Assembly (NCBI GenBank): GCA_030442035.1
Contig: JAUJEA010000002.1
Coordinates: 310,001-374,000 of the forward strand
Source of the DNA: Splendidivirga corallicola
GTDB lineage: Bacteria > Bacteroidota > Bacteroidia > Cytophagales > Cyclobacteriaceae
Length of the DNA stretch: 64,000 bases
Direction of reading: 5' to 3'
The stretch's first letter is position 1. Every line of letters starts with the position of its first letter. Made by a program: the position numbers and the translations under genes. A model generated the notes under the pieces. The model was not told the origin of the DNA, did not search any database, and saw nothing but the letters and a program-made list of their open reading frames with translations. Below, piece by piece: positions 46,293 to 53,686 of the stretch.

Positions 46293-46734
46293 AAATTCTG
46301 AACAAAAAATACCTCATCACATACACCGGCAAAAGCATTCTTTTAATGACCAGACCACTGAATTTTTCACCCATGAGTTTTGCTGTGAAAGAAATTACCC
46401 TTACCTCAAACCTGGCATGATTTAACAGGAATTTATTGGCTTTGGTAACATTTAACCTGATCTGTTTTGCGGTGGTATTTCGCAAAACATATTCTGCAAC
46501 TCCCAGAATATTGCCAGGTTTGATATTTACATCCAGTGTAGTAAAGTTGTCCCCTTTGGCCGTTAATCGTTTTCCGGTTTCGATCAATCGATGAGTGACG
46601 ATCAATCCACCATGTTTGAAAATAATAATATCACCAGGCTTGTATCCTTTTTGTCTATAGCCCACTATGTCTCCCTCTTTTAAAATGGGAGCCATGCTCC
46701 AACCCTTTATCGTTGCAAATTGGAGTTCACACAT
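46267..46734 (-). CDS. S24/S26-type Ser-His peptidase (signal-peptidase-like)
   Basis: 155 aa. The catalytic Ser13 lies in GWSMAPILKEGD. Instead of the bacterial Lys there is THRL with His48, then AKGDN (Asp62) and Asp68, the pattern of SipW/ER-type signal peptidases that use Ser-His-Asp. There is no transmembrane helix before the Ser. The C-terminus is basic and hydrophobic (RMLLPVYVMRYFLF) and may sit on the membrane. It overlaps pqqD by 8 bp and the nucleotidyltransferase gene by 26 bp. The most likely job in this operon is removal of the leader from the peptide product, but a LexA-like or signal-peptidase role cannot be excluded. Confidence 0.8.
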   Translation of the reverse strand: MCELQFATIKGWSMAPILKEGDIVGYRQKGYKPGDIIIFKHGGLIVTHRLIETGKRLTAKGDNFTTLDVNIKPGNILGVAEYVLRNTTAKQIRLNVTKANKFLLNHARFEVRVISFTAKLMGEKFSGLVIKRMLLPVYVMRYFLFRIYAGTTGYF

Positions 46735-47014
46735 TTTTATGGTTGATTAGGTTGCATTGTATCAACTGGTTTAAGAACTCAAACAAATCATCATCGGCCT
46801 CTTTTGTTTTGATGTCAAAGTTTTCGGTGACAGCCATTAAGATATCTTGATAGCTGGAGGGTTTTTCCTTTACCAAATTGACAATAAAGGTCCCGGTTTG
46901 GTTGATCGAGGTGATCATCGCATCCATTGAGGATACGATGACAGCTTCACCATCAATTTCTTTGATCAAAGCATTGTCATTTACCGAGAAGATGGATTCT
47001 TTGATGTTGTTCAT
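46727..47014 (-). CDS. PqqD-family peptide-binding protein (RRE-like)
   Basis: 95 aa from the ATG at 47014, which overlaps the upstream kinase stop as ATGA. The fold is a winged-helix peptide chaperone: strands VIVSSMDAMITSINQTG, then helices IVNLVKEKPSSYQDILMAV and DDDLFEFLNQLIQCNLI. PqqD/RRE proteins (LasB1, PqqD) bind the leader of a peptide substrate and hand it to the modifying enzymes. Its presence is the strongest sign that this operon has a peptide substrate. It sits directly between the kinases and the peptidase. Confidence 0.85.
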   Translation of the reverse strand: MNNIKESIFSVNDNALIKEIDGEAVIVSSMDAMITSINQTGTFIVNLVKEKPSSYQDILMAVTENFDIKTKEADDDLFEFLNQLIQCNLINHKNV

Positions 47015-47805
47015 GATATCAGGTTCCAAAAATTACTGTGTTTCATAAAGAATAAATTATAGCCGGGAGTATTTCCAAAATCCCTTTCAATGACCCGATG
47101 GTATAGTTCATACCCCTTGTTGTTGAAATCCAAATTCCAGACATTGGCAAGAAGGTTTGCAGTGTGCATGGGAGCGGGGAGTTTTTGCAAAGAATCACTG
47201 GTGGACTGATGCAGTCTGTACATTCCTTTTATGGCTATTTTTCTGGCCTTCACAGCATTCTTGTTCCGCTCAAATGGTGTTTTGTATATACAAAAATCAC
47301 TGTCCGGCCTTCTTTCAAGGACTGAAAGATCATCCGTAAAAACATGGTGGTTCTCCGATAATTGAACAATGGTACTTTTACCAATGCCCGATGGCCCGTA
47401 AAATATTCGGGCTTCATCATTTTGATTGATGACCACAGAGCTGTGAAATAAAAGCTTGCCGTTTTCAATGCACAAATGTGAAAACCACTTCATGAGATAT
47501 TCTTCGCTCACAGGGTATATATTGTCTAAGTCAGTCAACAAATGAGCCCGTTTTGATATTGGATCATAGGCACTTGAATAAATGTACCGGGAATAGATGG
47601 TACTGGAATTTTCATCAAAGGGCAGCTTCTCCTTCCTGATGTACTTTTTCATATCATCGACCGATATGGTCAACGTTGCATAACAAGCATCACCATCAGT
47701 TCTTAGGTAATGCCGATACATTTCCACGAACCGCTTAATAACGCCCAACACCTCTGATTGAATGCCTATTGTGATTCCAGCAATTTTTAAATAAACGGTT
47801 TCCAT
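47011..47805 (-). CDS. HPr kinase-like protein B
   Basis: 264 aa. The start is the ATG at 47805, which shares a base with the previous stop (TGATG). The frame opens upstream but that stretch lies inside kinase A. The HprK-type P-loop is GPSGIGKST (137-145), preceded by LLFHSSVV and followed by HHVFTDDLSVL with the catalytic-type Asp pair (158-159). The N-terminal part is small and unlike HPr. There is no HPr (ptsH) or PTS nearby, so the substrate is unlikely to be HPr. It is a paralogue of kinase A with the same layout. Lasso-type homologues (PadeK, ThcoK) phosphorylate the C-terminal Ser of a precursor. Confidence 0.85.
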   Translation of the reverse strand: METVYLKIAGITIGIQSEVLGVIKRFVEMYRHYLRTDGDACYATLTISVDDMKKYIRKEKLPFDENSSTIYSRYIYSSAYDPISKRAHLLTDLDNIYPVSEEYLMKWFSHLCIENGKLLFHSSVVINQNDEARIFYGPSGIGKSTIVQLSENHHVFTDDLSVLERRPDSDFCIYKTPFERNKNAVKARKIAIKGMYRLHQSTSDSLQKLPAPMHTANLLANVWNLDFNNKGYELYHRVIERDFGNTPGYNLFFMKHSNFWNLIS

Positions 47806-48689
47806 CAGATCAATTTCATAAACTCCTTGTTCTTGGTAAAAAACAACCGCTTCATTGGAATATCGATCATTGCCTGGCACATTTCAATCTTCCTTTGATC
47901 CATGCTGCCACTGTCAAAATCAAATTCCCGGAAACTCCAAACACCAAACAAAAGATGTGTTTGTTTTTCAACCTTGTGACTAATTTTTTCCGAATAGGTC
48001 TTACTGCTTTGGTAGATTCTGAAAAATCCATCGATTGCTCCATCAAATGCCCTTTTCTCATAGTCGACCTTAAAAGGAATTGTTTCAACCCTGAAACGCC
48101 CCTGTTTACAGGAAATGGCAATGATATCATCATGTATACAAGGCAGGTCGCTCAAACTGGCGATGGTAGATTTGCCAGCACCTGACTGACCTAAAAACAC
48201 CACCATGCCCCCATCTGTTTTTATAATGGCACTGGCATGAAACAGTATCATCCCATGATCAAGACACCGGCTGGAAAAATATAACTTGAAAAAGTTATCT
48301 GCCATCCAGGGCTCATATTGTTTGGGAAGCATTAGATCGATATGGGTTCCGGATCGATCCATACGATAATTAAAAACCTCGTTCAGTTGAATTTTACTAC
48401 AGTTGTAATTTGCATCCCCTCTCAATCTTCTTTTCACTTTGTGGTTGTATTCTGCAACGTTCACATGATAATTGGCAGGTTTATCAGCCGTGCAGAACTG
48501 CTTGTAATTGGTCAAAACCCTGCTGTAAAAATCAACACTGTCAGTATTGATTTGTTGGGTAAACCCATTGATATCAAGAACAACAGAATACTTGGGATTT
48601 TCTTTGAGCTTGTCGAAAATACAGGCACTTCTTTTACCAATTGAAAACATAACATCACCCGGAATGAATTGGTCGAAAGAATTATTCAT
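47805..48689 (-). CDS. HPr kinase-like protein A
   Basis: 294 aa from the ATG at 48689; a TTG 12 nt upstream also fits the frame. The P-loop is GQSGAGKST (167-175), preceded by ILFHASAII and followed by LPCIHDDIIAIS with Asp187/Asp188, as in HprK/P. The C-terminal half contains SFREFDFDSGSMD and IDIPMKRLFFTKN. The N-terminal ~130 residues are unlike HprK and may bind the peptide or PqqD. It is the first biosynthetic-type gene after the short peptide gene, from which it is separated by 34 nt. Having two kinases in series is unusual and suggests successive or hetero-oligomeric action. Confidence 0.85.
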   Translation of the reverse strand: MNNSFDQFIPGDVMFSIGKRSACIFDKLKENPKYSVVLDINGFTQQINTDSVDFYSRVLTNYKQFCTADKPANYHVNVAEYNHKVKRRLRGDANYNCSKIQLNEVFNYRMDRSGTHIDLMLPKQYEPWMADNFFKLYFSSRCLDHGMILFHASAIIKTDGGMVVFLGQSGAGKSTIASLSDLPCIHDDIIAISCKQGRFRVETIPFKVDYEKRAFDGAIDGFFRIYQSSKTYSEKISHKVEKQTHLLFGVWSFREFDFDSGSMDQRKIEMCQAMIDIPMKRLFFTKNKEFMKLI

Positions 48690-48723
48690 TGTTTCGACCA
48701 ATTGATCGCATCAATTTTTTTGG

Positions 48724-48837
48724 TTAACTGGGGCCAGAACTGCCTGTTCTGGTTTCCATGGGAACCTGAATCGTTATCTTAGGCTTTTGATACTGTTGCT
48801 TTCTCACCTTTTGTTTTATGTTTCTTGACTTTTTCAT
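48724..48837 (-). CDS. Candidate precursor peptide (37 aa), too short for routine gene calling
   Basis: An ATG-initiated frame of 37 codons fills the only sizeable gap in the operon. It starts 13 nt after the metalloprotease stop and ends 34 nt before the ATG of kinase A. The N-terminal 20 residues are highly basic with no acidic residue. Then comes Tyr16-Gln-Lys-Pro19-Lys-Ile21, matching the Tyr-x-x-Pro-x-Leu/Ile leader motif bound by PqqD/RRE proteins of lasso and related RiPP systems. The C-terminal part is METRTGSSGPS, with Ser33, Ser34 and a terminal Ser37. It is too short after any Thr-Gly cleavage point for a lasso ring. Coding status is inferred from position, frame and motif. Confidence 0.55.
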   Translation of the reverse strand: MKKSRNIKQKVRKQQYQKPKITIQVPMETRTGSSGPS

Positions 48838-48850
48838 TTTCCCGAGAATT

Positions 48851-49771
48851 TTAATTTGAAATGGCCACCATGTTTTTGGGAGATTTACCGTAGCCTACAA
48901 ACTCCAAATAGTATTCAACATCCGCTAAATTCCCGGTTACTTCAAAACAATAACTAGGGTTATCACTGGAATACTTAATCAGCTCTTTGTTTACAGTTTT
49001 GAACTGCGTGCCACATTTGTTCTTTTCATAAATATTAAAACCTTTGAGGTTTGTTTCGTCCAATTCAACCGTCCACTGAAGGCTATTGTTAACTGTTGAG
49101 GTCACCATATCTTTTGAAAATACGATGCTCCCACTGCCTCCTTCCTGACCGGTACACGGATCATTCTGATCATACAGGCATTTGTATCCGTTTTTTTCGT
49201 CAGTGCCGATTCCTTTGATGTTTCCTCCAACAGGAATGGTGGCATGCATGAGTCGTGTTGAATAGGCGGTGTGATCCAATCCCACTGCATGACCCAGTTC
49301 GTGTCTCATCACATTGCCCCTGTCAACATGTCCTGAAACCCCACCCCCATTGGTAAATGAATAATTGAAATTACTGTTGATGGTGATGTCAAATTCAATG
49401 TAATCACCAAAAGCAATGTAATCCTGTGTCACTGCCGCAGCAGATGCCTTGAAATAATACCCATAACCAATTTCACAAACATTGTTATCACTATTGATGT
49501 AATTGCTGCCAAAGCCCGGATCGAATAAACCATCAGCATCCCATTCAGGAGCCAAAAGCGTTACGGTAAACTGTTCGGGTTCCATATGGTCCAAGGCAGG
49601 TTGGATAATAGGAATAAAGGCGGGGGCACTGTTGTTCAAAGAGGGGGTATAGTACACATAATAATAACCCCAACTCAACTTTTTCCCATTGGATTTTAAT
49701 TTGAATGAGGACAATGAAATGACCAATAAAATCGCAAGGGATGCCAATAAAACACTCTTTATACTTTTCAT
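48851..49771 (-). CDS. Matrixin-like secreted zinc metalloprotease
   Basis: 306 aa with a signal peptide (hydrophobic VLLASLAILLVISL). The metzincin site is complete: HELGHAVGLDH (His157, Glu158, His161, His167) followed by the Met-turn STRLMHATIP (Met175). The substrate domain (about 30-190) has a C-terminal extension of about 110 residues (195-306) resembling a fibronectin-type beta-sandwich, with no T9SS sorting domain. It lies just upstream of the peptide gene, 7 nt from the hypothetical before it, and is encoded as part of the island operon. It may process the surface product or act as a secreted effector. Confidence 0.85.
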   Translation of the reverse strand: MKSIKSVLLASLAILLVISLSSFKLKSNGKKLSWGYYYVYYTPSLNNSAPAFIPIIQPALDHMEPEQFTVTLLAPEWDADGLFDPGFGSNYINSDNNVCEIGYGYYFKASAAAVTQDYIAFGDYIEFDITINSNFNYSFTNGGGVSGHVDRGNVMRHELGHAVGLDHTAYSTRLMHATIPVGGNIKGIGTDEKNGYKCLYDQNDPCTGQEGGSGSIVFSKDMVTSTVNNSLQWTVELDETNLKGFNIYEKNKCGTQFKTVNKELIKYSSDNPSYCFEVTGNLADVEYYLEFVGYGKSPKNMVAISN

Positions 49772-49778
49772 AACTGAT

Positions 49779-50528
49779 TTATTTATAAGACCTTTGATAA
49801 AACTGATTGGAATTGTTTACTTTTTCGATGGCTTGAATACTGGAAGTGATGTCCTGAATTTTACCTACATTATTATTGAGATCATCAAAGACATAATCCA
49901 ATTTAACCACAAATTTCCCCTCCAAATAATAGTCATTCAGGCGCTTATAATTTTCAGGTATTTTATGCTGAAAAAATCCCTTTTCTTTCTGTTCAACCAT
50001 CTCGTGATATGGAACCTTAGAAAGGAACAGGAAAACGGTTTCACCGTCAATTTCAAACTCCGGTTCATCACTGGATTTTACATATTTGTTTTCCCCAATC
50101 AAACCAGACCTCAATTTTAAGTTGATGATTTTTGGTAAATTTTCACCCTTAACAACTTCTTGCACTTCTACCTTTACAGTAGTGTGGAAATAGCTCTCCC
50201 TGTCAGCATCGTAAATTTTTTCTATGACCTTTCCCTTGATAACGATATTGGACATCAAGGAATATTCTTGGTAAGTAAATCCCCCGTGTGTTTTAAGGTC
50301 CATCACCTTCAGGTCAACACCCAGTGATTTTAGTTCCTGATATTTATTGATGTTGATGTTCTTTTTGTAGTAATATTCAGGTTTGGCGTGCAATCCAATT
50401 TGTTTGCATTTTGTGTCAAATTCCTTCTTGTGCTGAATGGCCAATTTTTCATTACTGAACTGATCTGGTATTTGGGCCACACCCAAAGCAGGAATTAAAA
50501 TCAATACTATATATATCAATGACTTCAT
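49779..50528 (-). CDS. Secreted hypothetical protein
   Basis: 249 aa with a signal peptide (cut near LGVAQ). The central part (about 95-170) is a beta-rich stretch (VIKGKVIEKIYDAD, TTVKVEVQEVVKGENLP, EFEIDGETVFLFLSK) that recurs in proteins next to bacterial matrixin-type proteases and looks like an OB- or NTR-like sandwich. That comparison is from memory and not decisive. No enzyme motif is seen. It lies between the T9SS protein and the protease, so it may be a partner or inhibitor of the protease. Confidence 0.6.
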   Translation of the reverse strand: MKSLIYIVLILIPALGVAQIPDQFSNEKLAIQHKKEFDTKCKQIGLHAKPEYYYKKNININKYQELKSLGVDLKVMDLKTHGGFTYQEYSLMSNIVIKGKVIEKIYDADRESYFHTTVKVEVQEVVKGENLPKIINLKLRSGLIGENKYVKSSDEPEFEIDGETVFLFLSKVPYHEMVEQKEKGFFQHKIPENYKRLNDYYLEGKFVVKLDYVFDDLNNNVGKIQDITSSIQAIEKVNNSNQFYQRSYK

Positions 50529-50536
50529 TTTGTTTC

Positions 50537-51481
50537 CTATTTATTTTCTAACAATAGCCTTTTGGTCTGTCTGGAATTGTTGAATGACAATTCTGTAATA
50601 AATATGCCGTTACTCAGTCTTTTGCCTTTTTCATCAGTGGCATCCCAGCTCACATAGTTGGCCCCTTTTCTTCCCGGACCTTCGTAGACCTTTTTCACCA
50701 ATTTACCCTCGGTGGTGAAAATCTTAATGCTCACATTGGTAGCCTCGGGCAGGTCATACATGATATTGACCTCTTTGGCAAAGGGATTCGGGAAAATGTG
50801 ATATCCCAATGTCATTTCAGCTTGACCGGAATTCAGCAAATCCTTTATTCTATTCAGAGATTCATTGGCCCCACGACCTCTGATATTGTTTGCCAGCCTC
50901 CATGAATTTAGACCTGTGGTTAGAAATTCATCAGGATCTAAATACCCTGTGGCATCATAAAACACCTCATAATAAGTATACTGAAGTGGCACCCCAAGGT
51001 TGATGTAACTTTGAAATGTACTGACATCTGCTTCCAAACCGGTCGATAAATCGGGTTTGATATTGTTGATGAGTGTGTTCACCTCGGTGATGGCCGAAGC
51101 ATGTACTTGAAAGTGGTTTTTGACCAAGGTTTGATTGGCCAATGTTTCGGTTATTTCAGTGGAAGTATAACCCAATGACTGCATTTCAGCTTGGGTTAAC
51201 CTAATTTCATCCAGATCAATACCGGCTTGATCCATAAAAGCCATTTGTGATTTGGAATAACCAACAAGCACCTCTAACAACATGTCATAAGTTTCGATGT
51301 AAGAGGGATTACTTACCGCATAAGTTGCCGCCAGGGCATTTATTTCGGTCTTGTGCAATTGCAATTCTTCATAAAATGAAGGATCGCTCATCATCGGATT
51401 AAATCCAATCGCGGAAATACAGATTATTGGGCATACCAATATTGCACTCCATGCTGTTGATAAGGGAATTTTGATTCTCAT
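50537..51481 (-). CDS. T9SS-sorted surface protein, first gene of the island operon
   Basis: 314 aa with a signal peptide, then a mostly helical unknown region (about 30-220), then a type A T9SS C-terminal sorting domain (about 228-314). The last part shows the hallmarks YHIFPNPFAKEVNI, IKIFTTEGKLVKKV, GANYVSWDATDEKGKRLSNGIF and a basic end. It will be exported through the outer membrane and attached to the surface. The helical region has no family I recognise. It is the promoter-proximal gene of the leftward operon, 8 nt before the next. Confidence 0.75.
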   Translation of the reverse strand: MRIKIPLSTAWSAILVCPIICISAIGFNPMMSDPSFYEELQLHKTEINALAATYAVSNPSYIETYDMLLEVLVGYSKSQMAFMDQAGIDLDEIRLTQAEMQSLGYTSTEITETLANQTLVKNHFQVHASAITEVNTLINNIKPDLSTGLEADVSTFQSYINLGVPLQYTYYEVFYDATGYLDPDEFLTTGLNSWRLANNIRGRGANESLNRIKDLLNSGQAEMTLGYHIFPNPFAKEVNIMYDLPEATNVSIKIFTTEGKLVKKVYEGPGRKGANYVSWDATDEKGKRLSNGIFITELSFNNSRQTKRLLLENK

Positions 51482-51716
51482 AATTGATTATAGCCTAGTT
51501 GCTTTAAAATTTCACATTTCTTAATAAAAATCTTGTTTTAATTATGTGTATGGATTAAAATTAGATCAACATACACTTCAGAACAAAACATACCAGATCC
51601 CCAATCAAGCTGCTGACAAGGGGGACTCCAAATTTTGTGATTGTAATAGCTTGGTCGCTCAAGAATCTTAAGACACCCCAATATATAGTTATATTGTTAT
51701 ATGTAAAAGAATTTCA
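51482..51716. promoter_or_regulatory. Divergent promoter region of the island
   Basis: 235 bp between the divergent leftward operon (start 51481) and the C25 protease gene (start 51717). It must contain both promoters. The composition is AT-rich near both starts, with a more GC-containing middle (CAAGCTGCTGACAAGGGGGA). I see no clear TAnnTTTG box, sigma-54 site or palindrome. Confidence 0.45.
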
Positions 51717-53555
51717 ATGAAATTTTCAACTTTTTTATTAGCACACATCCTTTTTGGGCTTCAGGTTTTTTCCCAAAACAATTCCATTTATCACTTTCAA
51801 GCCCCCAATGAGGGTGTTTATAAAATCAAAAGGCCCGACTCCATTGATCCGGATGGTGCAATTATAGTAAACAACGACCTAAAATATTTGCCTTGTTATG
51901 ATCCCATTTTTGATGGATTCTACATTTATAGTCCTAACAAAAACACCTACCAATTGAGGAATCTTTCCAATGGTGATTCAACACACATTGAGTTTCAATC
52001 ACAGTTAATCACAAAGAATAAAACCCACTTTAAATATTCGATCTCCAACACCCTCAATGTCGATCATTGGTTTCACCACATTCTCAGGGAAGACCAAACT
52101 TTTAAGCAGACCATCAAGTTGCCTAAACCGCTTGGCAATGGGCTGAAAGACTCCATAAGATTAAAAGTCCACAACTTCGTATCTGCAAATACACCCCTGT
52201 TTTTAAAGCTAAATGGAAAAGATTATCAGGTCAAAATGACCCAAAACAGGGATTATGTGTTTGAGTTCGAATTTTCAAATATTGATGGTGTTTTGGAGAT
52301 TGAACTCTTCCTGCCATTCAATGAAATAGGGATTATTTCCCTTGAGATGGATATTAGCAACAGGGAGATTTTTCATGGCCCCTCTTTCACTAAGGGAATA
52401 TACATTCCCTCCAAAAGATTGGATGAAAACTTTGATTTTCGTCACTCCTACAAATATTTTTTCTTTTTGAATAACGAGCTAAACGCCATCTCAAGTGGGA
52501 AAGAGATTTATCAAATGGCCTATAACAATGTGTTGATTCAAAATGAGAACCATTTAAAAGAACTTGCACTAAAATCCCATGGAACCATTGACACCAGCTA
52601 TTATGATTTTTTGGTTATCACCACCTCAATGCTTCTTGAGCCAACAAAAAAGCACCTTCTGCCACTTTTACAAAATATCAGGCCGGAATTGACCTACCAT
52701 CTGATTGATGCCCAGCCTATCTACGACCATTTATCTTACAGCAAAAAATCCAACACTTCTATCAAAAAATTCCTGCACTCCATAAAACCAAAATATGTCC
52801 TGTTTGTTGGAGATTCAAACATGAACGACCGCAACTCAAATGACTTGATACCCACCTTTTATTATTTGCAATCGGAAAAAAACAGTCGCATTGCCACGGA
52901 TTATCCTTATGCTTACTCCAGTGACCCCCTAAACCCGGTGTTTCAACTGGGGCGACTACCTATGGAATCTCCGGAGGAAATCATCACTTATACAAAAAAA
53001 TTGAAGAAATACCTTCAAAACACAAATGACAAAACCATCATTTTTGATGATGAGCAACTTCTTGCCAATCCCATCAGTTCTGCCGCTCTTTTTCAACCCG
53101 AACATCACCTCTTCAATAAAATATTCGGAGATGACATCATTGATAAGATCAATCAAAATGAGACCGGTTTTCTAATATATGCTGGTCACGCATCTTTTTC
53201 GGGATGGAGTAACTATAACAAGGTCGAGTCCGGTGATTTCGACAAATTACATGCCCATAGAATTTTTAAATTACTTGATCTTTCCTGCTGGACCGGTGAA
53301 TTTGCACATAGAAGCAAAAAGTCATTTTCGGAGGATTTATTGCTTCTAGAAGATAAAGGGGCCATTGGCATCATCAGTTCCTCAGGTTTCAGCAGCTTGA
53401 AAGGTTATACCAAAATAATTGAATATTACCATGAACATAGGAAACTGGATTATGGTACCTTCCTTAATTCATTCAAAGTTGATCTCTTTCTAAAAGGACA
53501 TTTGAATATGGATGATATTCATGCATTTAATCTATTAGGAATACCAAGTCTATAG
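51717..53555 (+). CDS. Gingipain-like C25 cysteine peptidase (compact)
   Basis: 612 aa with a signal peptide (cut near VFSQ). Residues about 20-285 form a beta-rich N-terminal region. The caspase-fold C25 domain (about 290-600) contains YPYAYSSDPLNPVFQLGRLP, the catalytic His491 in IYAGHASFSGW, and the nucleophile Cys524 in LLDLSCWTGEF. The usual GHG is here GHA. It ends at the LLG-x-PSL motif that normally closes the C25 domain, so no immunoglobulin-like or T9SS sorting domain follows, unlike PorU or gingipains (over 1000 aa). It stays in the periplasm or leaves by another route. It is the only rightward gene of the island. Confidence 0.85.
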   Translation: MKFSTFLLAHILFGLQVFSQNNSIYHFQAPNEGVYKIKRPDSIDPDGAIIVNNDLKYLPCYDPIFDGFYIYSPNKNTYQLRNLSNGDSTHIEFQSQLITKNKTHFKYSISNTLNVDHWFHHILREDQTFKQTIKLPKPLGNGLKDSIRLKVHNFVSANTPLFLKLNGKDYQVKMTQNRDYVFEFEFSNIDGVLEIELFLPFNEIGIISLEMDISNREIFHGPSFTKGIYIPSKRLDENFDFRHSYKYFFFLNNELNAISSGKEIYQMAYNNVLIQNENHLKELALKSHGTIDTSYYDFLVITTSMLLEPTKKHLLPLLQNIRPELTYHLIDAQPIYDHLSYSKKSNTSIKKFLHSIKPKYVLFVGDSNMNDRNSNDLIPTFYYLQSEKNSRIATDYPYAYSSDPLNPVFQLGRLPMESPEEIITYTKKLKKYLQNTNDKTIIFDDEQLLANPISSAALFQPEHHLFNKIFGDDIIDKINQNETGFLIYAGHASFSGWSNYNKVESGDFDKLHAHRIFKLLDLSCWTGEFAHRSKKSFSEDLLLLEDKGAIGIISSSGFSSLKGYTKIIEYYHEHRKLDYGTFLNSFKVDLFLKGHLNMDDIHAFNLLGIPSL

Positions 53556-53650
53556 TTTGAGATTATTAACAAAAAATTTCAGATAATCTTCTCGAAATTT
53601 CTATCCCTTATTTGACACAAATTATCAAAGTGAATTCGTCATTTCAACAC

Positions 53651-53686
53651 CACCTTTTTCATAATGTTTTTCCTTCCTTAATTGTT
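53651..53686 (+). repeat. Right 36-bp direct repeat (att-like, island boundary)
   Basis: 35 of 36 identity to 39408-39443. It covers the last eight codons and stop of the 4-TM protein gene (read leftward) plus the next 8-9 bp. The flanking sequences diverge on both sides of the two copies. Confidence 0.85.

Larger units (their letters stand above)
39408..53686. mobile_element. Putative 14.2-kb genomic island with a peptide-modification/glycan cluster
   Basis: The segment is bounded by the 36-bp direct repeats. Removing one repeat unit plus the intervening DNA would rejoin the 4-TM protein gene (53659-54159) tail to tail with the beta-barrel operon across the terminator at 39383-39417. Inside is a leftward operon of 14 genes with very short gaps or overlaps (40 bp at most) and one divergent protease gene. 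No integrase, transposase, relaxase or phage gene is visible, so movement would have needed enzymes in trans or a lost recombinase. Boundaries are seen in the sequence; mobility is inferred. Confidence 0.6.

Noticed and set aside
42214-48837. A complete lasso-peptide biosynthesis cluster
   Set aside because: PqqD-like, kinase, nucleotidyltransferase and exporter genes are present, but no B2 transglutaminase-like protease, no asparagine-synthetase-like cyclase, and the peptide's tail is too short for a ring.
39408-53686. An integrative conjugative element or prophage
   Set aside because: No integrase, relaxase, type IV secretion or phage gene is seen inside; only the direct repeats suggest insertion.
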